The notes beneath the pieces were generated by a model that worked only from the letters and a program-made list of their open reading frames with translations, was not told the DNA's origin and did no database searches. The position numbers were made by a program, and so were the translations under genes. Shown piece by piece: positions 48,629 through 57,100 of a stretch of 60,000 bases of DNA. The stretch comes from Lineus longissimus (taxonomy: Eukaryota > Nemertea > Pilidiophora > Heteronemertea > Lineidae). Every line of letters starts with the position of its first letter. Position 1 is the first letter of the stretch. The stretch lies in assembly GCF_910592395.1 (NCBI RefSeq), contig NC_088314.1:17087998-17147997 (forward strand). The letters run 5' to 3'.

Positions 48629-51600
48629 CTATTGCTGTGCAGCTTCTACCAGCACAGTCAATTTGTGAATTGGTCGATCAAGGTATTTAGCTTTCCCCAG
48701 ACGTCTGCCATCCTTTGTGACATCAGTCGTTCCGATGCGAAGCTTTACCTTTCTGACCAGGCCATCCTTGTCTTTAGTTGTCTCGTCTACCATTGCCAGG
48801 CTCCAGTGACAACGGGGTTGGTCACTGTCGTGGACAATGACGATGTCTCCGATCTGAACAGACCGTTGAGTTTTCTGCCACTTTTGGCGTTGTTGTATAT
48901 TTCTCAGATATTCGTTCTTCCAACGAGTCCAGAACTCATTCGCTAGGGTTTGAACTCTTCGCCATCGTTTGCGAGCATAGAGGTCCTCCGGCTGAAAGTT
49001 GCCAGGTGGCGGCAACACTACACTGGACTTCATCGTCAGGAGATGATTAGGTGTGATTGGACATGGTTCTGTTGGATCTCCAATAGTGAGTGTAGAAAGC
49101 GGTCTGCTATTGACTATGGCCATGACTTCGTAGAAAAAGGTACGCAGTGATGAAGTATCAATACGAGAATGTGCTCTTGCTAGCACAGTATTCAGGACAT
49201 TTCTTACTGTCCGTATCTGTCGCTCCCACACGCCTCCCATGTGACTTGCTTCTGGGGGGTTCATGGTAAACTCACATTGATCACGTAGCATCAATTTCAC
49301 CTTCTCATTGTCAATTTCCTGCAGGGCCTTCTTCAACTCATGGCTTGCGCCAACAAAGTTAGTGCCTTGATCACATCTTATCGTGCTGACCTTCCCTCTG
49401 ATGGCTATCAAGCAGCGCAAAGCATTGATGAAAGCATCGGTGGTCATGTCATCCAAGAGTTCGAGATGTACTGCACGTGATGATAAACATGTGCACAAAA
49501 GACCATATCGCTTTATTTCCTTAGTGCGCTCCTTGACGAGAAATGGCCCGAAGCAATCGACACCACAATGGGTGAATGGTGGCGAAGGTTCTATTCTGTC
49601 TTCTGGTAGATCAGCCATTTTCTGAGATTGAGCTGTTCCTCTGATCCGTTTGCAAGTTACACATTTGAAAAGGTAGGAGGAAACTGCTGCACTGCAGCCA
49701 ATAATCCAGATTCCTTGTGATCTGAGCTGATTCATTGTCATCCCACGCCCTTGGTGTGCTATCTTGTCATGGCTATCTCTGATGATCAGTAGTGTGACAT
49801 GACATTTCTTTGGCAGGATCAGCGGATGCTTTATCTCTTGAGGGCAGGATGATCGTCTCATTCTGCCGCCTACTCGCAGGAGGCCCTCTTTATCTAAGAA
49901 GGGGTCCACGTTGGATAACTTGCTGCCTTTCTTAAGCCTTCCGTCTTGCTCAATGTCTTCAATGTCTTCTCTAAAAGAGTCTCTTTGGACCATGCGCATG
50001 ATTGTTCTTGTCGCTCTGTCGCGAGCTTGTTGGGGTTTAATCTCAGCTTCCTGAGATTTCCTTGCACAGCACTTTAGGAGTACAGAGACTGCGGACTGCA
50101 GTCTAGACCAATCAGAGTACTTGGTGAATTTATCTAGGAGGGCAGTTTTCTCTATCGCTCCAGTGGCCATGACCTGGACCCTTTTGACCAGCAGTGGACT
50201 GGTACTTTCAGCAGGGATCTCTTCTTTCCACAGAAATGGTGGTCCTTGGAACCAATTGGAGGTCGTCAGCTCATTGGCTTTTAAGCCTCTGGAAGCAAAA
50301 TCTGCCGGATTCTCGTTTGTCGACACATACCTCCATTGGTCTGGGCTGGATGATTCATGGATCCGCTGGATTCTATTTGCCACAAAGATGTGAAATCTAC
50401 GGGCTTCATTTTTTATATATCCGAGGACAACCTTGGAGTCTGTCCAAAAAATGTTCTTCAGCCCAGAGTTGGCCAGTTCATGGTTCAGAAGATCACAGAT
50501 CTTCACTGACACCACTGCAGCCTGCAGCTCTAACCTAGGTATTGTAACCGGTTTTAGTGGGGCTACACGAGCTTTCGCCATCACCAAGGAGCAGTAAACC
50601 TTGCCCTGCATGTCTACTTGCCTCAAGTATGAGCACTGTCCGTATCCTGTGAGGGATGCGTCTGAAAAGTGATGTAGCTCAGCAGATTTGACCGTACCAA
50701 ATTCAGAGGGCTTGTAGCATCTTTGGATCTTGAGGTTGCTGAGGTTGTGAAGGTCCTGCCTCCAGTCCTCCCACTGTGGTCTTAATTCATCGGGTAGTGG
50801 CTGGTCCCAGTCGGTGTTGTTTCTGCAAAGTTGCTGAAGGATCATTTTTCCTCGCAGAATCAGTGGCGCCAGAAATCCCAGGGGGTCGAATACAGATGAA
50901 ACCATTGACAAGATCCCACGACGTGTAAGGGGTTGATCTTGAATTGTGATTCTGAACTGGAAGGCATCGGATTCGGCACTCCACTGGATTCCTAGGGCTC
51001 GCTCAATGGGCAATGGATCTAATGTTAGGTCAAGGTTCATCAGGCCTTTTGCTCGTTCCGAAACAGGGATGGAATCCAGCACTTCCCGGCTGTTAGACGT
51101 GAACTTGTGCAGCCTGAGCTTACCCTTGGCGCAGATCTCTCTTGCCTGATCAACTACTTTGATGGCAGCTGTTGTCTCTTCAAAGCTTGTCAGGCCATCG
51201 TCCATATAGAAATCTTGCGATATGAACTTTGAAGCCTCAAGTCGGATGTCTTGGTATATATTGGCGATGTACTTTAGGCCATATATGGCGCAGCCTGGTG
51301 ATGATGCAGCACCAAATAGGTGTACATTCATCCTATACTCTGACGGTTCTGTGTTGAGGTTTCCTCCTTCCCACCATAAGAAATGGAGATAATTTCTATC
51401 CTCTTGGCGAACTCTGAAGGAATGAAACATCCGCTCAATATCGCACATGGCAGCGATGCGTCCTTTCCGGAAGCGGCACAAAACCCCAACGAGAGTGTTC
51501 ATTTGGTCAGGGCCTTGGAGCAGATGATCGTTAAGACTCGTGCCACGGAATTTTGCTGCACAGTCAAAGACAACTCGTATCTTCTCTGGCTTCTTTGGGT

Positions 51601-52465
51601 GGTACACCCCATGGTGTGGGATATACCACTTAACGTCATTGTCTTGAATATTTAGAACTTTTTCGGCCTCCCCCTTCAAAATGATGTCTTCCATGAATGT
51701 TTGGTAATCCTTGAAATATTTGGAATCCTTCATAAACTTCCTGCGGAGGTGTTCAAGACGGATTTTTGCCACCGACTTGTTGTCAGGAATATTTGGCTTG
51801 TCCTTCTTGAATGGCAGTGGCATCGTAACGTAACCATCCTCCGATTGGTGCGTCGTTGAGTTTAGGATGTCTAAGAATCGAATATCTTCTTGTGATACTT
51901 TCTTCCCATCATCCTTCTTCTCATGGAAGTCTGACTCCAAAATGTCTCTTATTTCTTGGGCCTTCAATTTTTCTTCTTTGACATTTGTCCTGAGAACAAA
52001 ATGTGCTTCTGTGGGTAAGCCAATGGGTATTTGAAGGTTTGTTGGAACTTTTCTTGAAACAGTGAGGCAGGTCAGACCTATGGCATCTCCTGAATCCTCT
52101 CTCGGGGTGACACCACCCACAATGCTCCATCCCAAATCAGTCTGAATTGCGAAGGGTTCGGATCCCTTACCTGTGATGGCTCGTCTTGGTGCTAACGCCT
52201 GTGGGCAGTTGTAGCCGATCAATAGACCAACCTCGCAGTCGAACAGTGGCGGGATTCTGTCCTGAATCTCTCCCATGTGAGGCCACCGTCTGGCGGTTTC
52301 TCTGGTCGGAATGTGGGACCTTTCCATTGGGATGAAGTCCCGGGAATACGTAGGAGGTAGGTTTATCCTAATGCTGGATTCATATCCCCTTACAACAAGA
52401 CCCCGAAACTTTCTGCATGGAATTGTTTTGTCCTTTGACGTCATAGTGGTCAGCTTTAACTCCAC
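48629..52465 (-). CDS. pol: BEL/Pao pol: protease remainder, RT, RNase H, integrase
   Basis: About 1,278 residues after the internal stop. RT: VVFDCAAKFRGTSLNDHLLQ, CDIERMFHSFRV, and FYMDDG catalytic loop. RNase H: HHFSDASLTGYG. Integrase: HHCC finger (HDKIAHQGRG...CVTCKRIRG), catalytic HCGVDCFGPF, RCDQGTNFVGA and ASHMGGVWERQ (DDE), and a C-terminal domain with LYARKRWRRVQ. This order and these motifs define the BEL/Pao group. No further stop is seen, so pol itself looks intact. Confidence 0.9.
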   Translation of the reverse strand: MELKLTTMTSKDKTIPCRKFRGLVVRGYESSIRINLPPTYSRDFIPMERSHIPTRETARRWPHMGEIQDRIPPLFDCEVGLLIGYNCPQALAPRRAITGKGSEPFAIQTDLGWSIVGGVTPREDSGDAIGLTCLTVSRKVPTNLQIPIGLPTEAHFVLRTNVKEEKLKAQEIRDILESDFHEKKDDGKKVSQEDIRFLDILNSTTHQSEDGYVTMPLPFKKDKPNIPDNKSVAKIRLEHLRRKFMKDSKYFKDYQTFMEDIILKGEAEKVLNIQDNDVKWYIPHHGVYHPKKPEKIRVVFDCAAKFRGTSLNDHLLQGPDQMNTLVGVLCRFRKGRIAAMCDIERMFHSFRVRQEDRNYLHFLWWEGGNLNTEPSEYRMNVHLFGAASSPGCAIYGLKYIANIYQDIRLEASKFISQDFYMDDGLTSFEETTAAIKVVDQAREICAKGKLRLHKFTSNSREVLDSIPVSERAKGLMNLDLTLDPLPIERALGIQWSAESDAFQFRITIQDQPLTRRGILSMVSSVFDPLGFLAPLILRGKMILQQLCRNNTDWDQPLPDELRPQWEDWRQDLHNLSNLKIQRCYKPSEFGTVKSAELHHFSDASLTGYGQCSYLRQVDMQGKVYCSLVMAKARVAPLKPVTIPRLELQAAVVSVKICDLLNHELANSGLKNIFWTDSKVVLGYIKNEARRFHIFVANRIQRIHESSSPDQWRYVSTNENPADFASRGLKANELTTSNWFQGPPFLWKEEIPAESTSPLLVKRVQVMATGAIEKTALLDKFTKYSDWSRLQSAVSVLLKCCARKSQEAEIKPQQARDRATRTIMRMVQRDSFREDIEDIEQDGRLKKGSKLSNVDPFLDKEGLLRVGGRMRRSSCPQEIKHPLILPKKCHVTLLIIRDSHDKIAHQGRGMTMNQLRSQGIWIIGCSAAVSSYLFKCVTCKRIRGTAQSQKMADLPEDRIEPSPPFTHCGVDCFGPFLVKERTKEIKRYGLLCTCLSSRAVHLELLDDMTTDAFINALRCLIAIRGKVSTIRCDQGTNFVGASHELKKALQEIDNEKVKLMLRDQCEFTMNPPEASHMGGVWERQIRTVRNVLNTVLARAHSRIDTSSLRTFFYEVMAIVNSRPLSTLTIGDPTEPCPITPNHLLTMKSSVVLPPPGNFQPEDLYARKRWRRVQTLANEFWTRWKNEYLRNIQQRQKWQKTQRSVQIGDIVIVHDSDQPRCHWSLAMVDETTKDKDGLVRKVKLRIGTTDVTKDGRRLGKAKYLDRPIHKLTVLVEAAQQ

Positions 52466-52477
52466 TGGGGTAGAGTG

Positions 52478-53821
52478 TCAGCGAACCACTTCTTGGCTTT
52501 TGTAAAGGGAGTCTGCTGTGTCACCAAGGACAAACGTCGTGTCAGATTGTGAATCCAAAAGAGCATAAACCAGATGCTCCTCATCTGGGGAAGACCGGTC
52601 GGCGATCCACACTGGCACTACCATGGATGACATGGAATCTATGTTGTTACTTGAAAGTCCACAAAAACTTCTTGCTGTCGCCTCAGTTGTAAATGGGTTA
52701 GGAGATTTCTTAGTTGTACCATCTTTGGTTGGAGTTGAATTCGGCCTTTTGAAGTTTCTTTCTTCATGGAGGCTGGTAGGGTGTTTGCCCTTGCATGATT
52801 TGCACACACTCCTCTGCTTGCAAAATTTTGCCTGGTGGCCGTGGCCTAGGCAACCAAAACAGAGTTCCTTGCTCTTGACAAATTCTTGCCTCTCCATGAG
52901 GGGTTTTCCTGCCAGTGTCTTGCATTCTTGAACCTGATGATTATCTCTTCTGCAAAAGGCACACTTTGCCTTACCAGTGCCTTCCTCTCGCCCACCCGTT
53001 GTGAAAGTTCTCGCCCCAGCGCTTCTGGTCGGCTTGTCTCGTTCTTTCTCGGAGTTGCCTCGTAGGGAAGTGAGGGAGGTGATAGGGTCACAAGCAATGG
53101 TTGCCTCATCCTTGACAAACTTCACAAATTCGCTAAAGCGTGGGAACGAGTCGGTCGGGCCCTTCAATCTTGCAACTACACGGCCCCATCTCCCAGCAAG
53201 CCAGTCGGGAAGTTTTTGCAGGAGTCTTCTGTTTTCTCGACAATCATTTAGAACCTCAAGTCCTCTTATGTCTGTCATAGCTGCTTGACATTGTTGAAGA
53301 AAATCAGCAAACTGTCTGAGACCTTTGCTGTCCTTAGGACCAATCTTTGGCCAGGCGTCTAATTTGTCTCGAAACGCTTCAGTGATCATAAACGGGTTGC
53401 CATATCGATCTTCAAGTGTCTCTTTGGCTTTCTCAAATGCATTTTCTGTATTTAGGAGAAAATACCCGTTTACAGCTTCCTTGGCAGGGCCGCCGACATA
53501 CTTCTTCAAGTAATGTATTCTTTCCTGACCTGGAATACCTCTACTCTCTATCAAAGCTGAAAATGAAGCTCTCCAATCTGGGTATAATAAGGCATCCCCG
53601 TTGAAGACTGGTGGCTCTGGGACTGGTAAGCGACTTAACGTAACAGAGGCTGCAAGGGCTTCAGCAATCATCCTTATGTCATTCCCAGTTGCTGGCGGGT
53701 GCCATACAGGAGCGGTGGGGTTCATGGAAGGAGACGTCGTCAGCCTGTCGTCAACTCTCGGAATACTTTCTATCTTCATTTGTTGTGTGGGAATTGTGCC
53801 GACGCACCTTCCATCATACAC
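52478..53821 (-). pseudogene. gag: BEL/Pao gag and protease start, truncated, ends at in-frame TGA
   Basis: 447 codons: a DUF1759-type gag (RLPVPEPPVFNGD, YPDWRASFSALIES), zinc knuckles (CAFCRRDNHQVQEC, CFGCLGHGHQAKFC, CKSCKGKHPTSLH) and the aspartic protease start (YALLDSQSDTTFVL). TGA 52,478-52,480 cuts the protease; pol continues in the same frame beyond it. The gag N-terminus is short and has no ATG, consistent with loss at 53,822. Confidence 0.8.
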
Positions 53822-53824
53822 TTA

Positions 53825-54063
53825 ATTACTGAGCATATAAGCTCCGCCTCCTGTCAGGCCATATTTGGATTGACTCCTTCCGGTACTTTCTTAACCAATC
53901 GTGTTTACTTCCCCTTTTCGGACTTTTCTACCTGTAAAGCCTGTGATGAATAAAGTTAGTTAGCATAAGTATATCGTCGTTGTAACATCTCTCTGCATGT
54001 CTTGCATGGACTATACTCTGGACCACGTGGACTATATATGATAAACCCGCAATAGGCCGAACA
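53825..54063 (+). repeat. Probable 5' LTR of the plus BEL/Pao element
   Basis: Contains TATAAGCTCC near its left edge, AATAAAG near 53,948, and ends CCGAACA two bases before the PBS. The left edge is not certain without the 3' LTR. Confidence 0.5.
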
Positions 54064-54065
54064 TT

Positions 54066-54080
54066 TGGTGCATGTGACCA
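54066..54080 (+). promoter_or_regulatory. Primer binding site candidate
   Basis: TGGTGCATGTGACC lies two bases after the LTR end. The first eight bases would pair with a tRNA ending ATGCACCA (tRNA-Gly-like); the rest does not clearly fit, so the primer is uncertain. Confidence 0.45.
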
Positions 54081-54143
54081 GGATTTTCTCAATACGAACT
54101 CGGTCTATCTATCCTCACGTTTTACTCGATATCACGCTTAAAT

Positions 54144-57100
54144 ATGGCTCCAACACCAGAGGAAGTAGCAGCAGACAAGCTTAAACGCATGGTTCACGAG
54201 AGAGGCTCGAAACGAGCGACGATGACCAGACTCATCAACAAGATGGAGGACGTGGTGAAGGAACTTAACGCCGAAGCAGCAGTAGACACAACACTAGACG
54301 TCACGAAACTGGATCAAGTATTTGCGAAACTTGCACTGGTCCCTACAAAACTGGCAGAGATTGTGGCTCTTGATAAAGATATCATCAAGGCCACCCCAAC
54401 CGACACCGTAGACCACGCGGTGACGGAAGCCGAGGACTATACGTCAAACGTGGAAGAGAAACACATCATTCTGAAGAAAATCTACGACAGGTTAGCGAGC
54501 CCTAAGCAGCCCAAACCCGCGACTCTAGCCCGGACTCCAGCTCCCACAAACACGAGCACAACGCCAACGGTACCGGTAACAAAAAACGTTCATCTTCCTA
54601 AACTCCAACTTTCCACCTTCTCCGGTAACATCTTAGAGTGGACGACATTTTTCGACGGATTTACGGCAGCCATCCATAATAACAACGCACTCGGAAACGT
54701 ACAGAAATTCCAATATTTACGCGCCCAGTTACAGGGGGAAGCGTCTTTGGCAATCGCAGGATTGCAACTAACCGACGCTAACTATGCGAGTGCGATTGAA
54801 CTTTTGAGAGAACGATATGGACAGAACCACAAACTAAAAGCAGCCCTCATGAAAGCCCTCTGGGACCTTCCCAAACCAAGCGATGAAATTGACAACGTGA
54901 AGAGCTTTTATGATCAACTTGAAAGTCACATCCGTGGCCTACGCGCTATAGGAATGGAGGAGAGTTCCTACGGCGACCTACTAGTGCCCCTCATCATGGA
55001 GAAACTTCCACGCCGACTGAGACAACTCATCACCCGTGACCATGGAGCGAGAGACTGGCAACTACAAGAAGTCCGCGAAGCGATCAAGAGAGAAATTGAC
55101 ATTTCAATTCAAGGAGACGCCATTCTGGATCTGTGTAATGATTCAAACATTGGATATGCCACACCCACTGCCGCATTTAGTGTTAACGCCACCAGGAATA
55201 CTAGTATGAGTGAGAAAAAACGCGCGAAATGTGTATTTTGTTCTACTGATAATCATCCCAGCGTCCATTGTAAAAGTGTTACTGATCCAAAGCGCAGATG
55301 GGAAATCGTAAAAAGGGCCGATTTGTGTTTTAACTGCCTTGGCAACCATCGGGCAAAGTTTTGCAATTCAACCACCAAATGCCACAAATGTAGGCGACGC
55401 CATCATACCGCACTGTGCGATTCATCCCGACAGGCCTCAAATAGATCCTCAAACCCTAGTTCAACCGCAAATCCCTACAATGAACGGGAACAAGCTAAAA
55501 CCGCCACAACTGTTCACCAGAAGTTGGTTAACACCAAACCCCTTATGTTGGGTCCCGCAATTCTGAAATCCGCCGTCGCAACCGCAAAATCTCCGACCCG
55601 CTCAACTAAGGTCAACATCATTCTAGATGAAGGGAGCCAGCGCTCCTTCATCACCGCAAAATGCGCCAGCAATCTCGAACTCAAACCGCAATCTCGAGAG
55701 ATGATAAAAATAGCACCCTTTGGGGCTAACGCCAAAGCCGTACGTGCGTTGGATAACGTCATCGTCCAAATCGAAACCGCTTCTCGAGTAGAAAACGTTC
55801 CCATGAAAATGCTCATCGTCCCGAAGATTTCAGCACCGATTAGCACCTGCCCCCAAGCAATCTTCGCCTTACCACATCTGAAGAACCTCAAGTTTGCGGA
55901 AACCAGCTCCGGGGACTTTATGGAAATTGACATCCTGATTGGTGCGGACTACTATTGGTCAATAGTTGGAGACAAAATCGTCCGTCCCGCAGAAAACACC
56001 CTCGGACCAGTAGCGGTCTCATCGAAATTCGGATATCTCCTATCAGGCCCGACTCCCGCCAATATCGAAGGTCAACGCGATGAATACACGCCCGCACTCC
56101 TGACGACCGTTCTAAACGTCCTAGCAAGCCACACCCTTGAAGACAAAATAGCACAATCTTACTGGGACTTGGAAACCATAGGGATTAAAGACGACACTGA
56201 AGAAAAAGAAAGTGACTTTCTACTCAATTACCGCGACACCTGCCTTGAACGAGACGACAACGGAAAATACGTAGCCAGACTACCATGGTTGGACAACCAC
56301 CCAATTTTACCCACGAACTACCACGTCGCCAAAGCAAGGACAAGATCGATGGTACGGAAATTATCGCCTGACCTCCTGAGTAAGTACCAAGATATTATTA
56401 CCACTCAACTCCAACGACATTTCATCGGCAGAGTAGCAAACGACAACATCAACATTGGCCACTACTTGCCCCACCATGCGGTTCTTAAAGATTCATCTGC
56501 CAGCACCCCAATCCGGGTAGTATATGACGCGTCCTGCAAGAAGTCAAATGATCACCCAAGCCTGAATGATTGCCTGGACCCCGGTCCAAACTGCCTCAAC
56601 GAGCTCAACGCCATACTTCTCCGTTTTAGAATGCACCCCATAGGCCTTTCGAGTGATATTGAGAAAGCGTTTCTCAATATCAGGCTCAACGAAGAAGACA
56701 GATGCTTTACGAAATTTTTATGGCTCAGTGATCCCAGTGACCCCGAGAGTGATTTCCACACGTACCAGTTTGAAGCGGTCTTATTTGGAACAGTGTCATC
56801 GCCGTTCATTCTGCAAGCCGTACTGCACACCCACCTTGACGCCGCAACCTCATCCCGTATCGCAGCAGACGTCAAGAACAACATATACGTTGACAACGTG
56901 GTCATTACCAGCAATCCCCAACTTTATTATGCCGCTGCTAAATGCAGGCGCTACGATCGAGTTTGACACGTGACCCAATTTAGCCAATCGGAGCGTTCAT
57001 CGAATAATAAAATATATTTTTAGTACAAGAAATCAATGCCTTTTGTCAGTTTTATGCCTTCAAGTTGTGGGTTTACAATTTTGAATGTGTTCCAGCTCAT

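Larger units (their letters stand above)
47585..53821 (-). mobile_element. BEL/Pao retrotransposon, minus strand, 5' end missing
   Basis: 3' LTR at 47,585-48,369, polypurine tract, pol and gag are present. No matching 5' LTR follows the gag frame; instead the frame stops at 53,822-53,824 and a plus-strand BEL/Pao element follows. The likely history is insertion of the plus element into this one, with the remainder beyond the window. Confidence 0.8.

Noticed and set aside
5461-52480. Selenocysteine or general stop recoding explaining in-frame TGA codons at 5,461, 37,564 and 52,478
   Set aside because: They occur in unrelated elements next to other lesions (TAA at 28,184, frameshifts), so ordinary decay is simpler.
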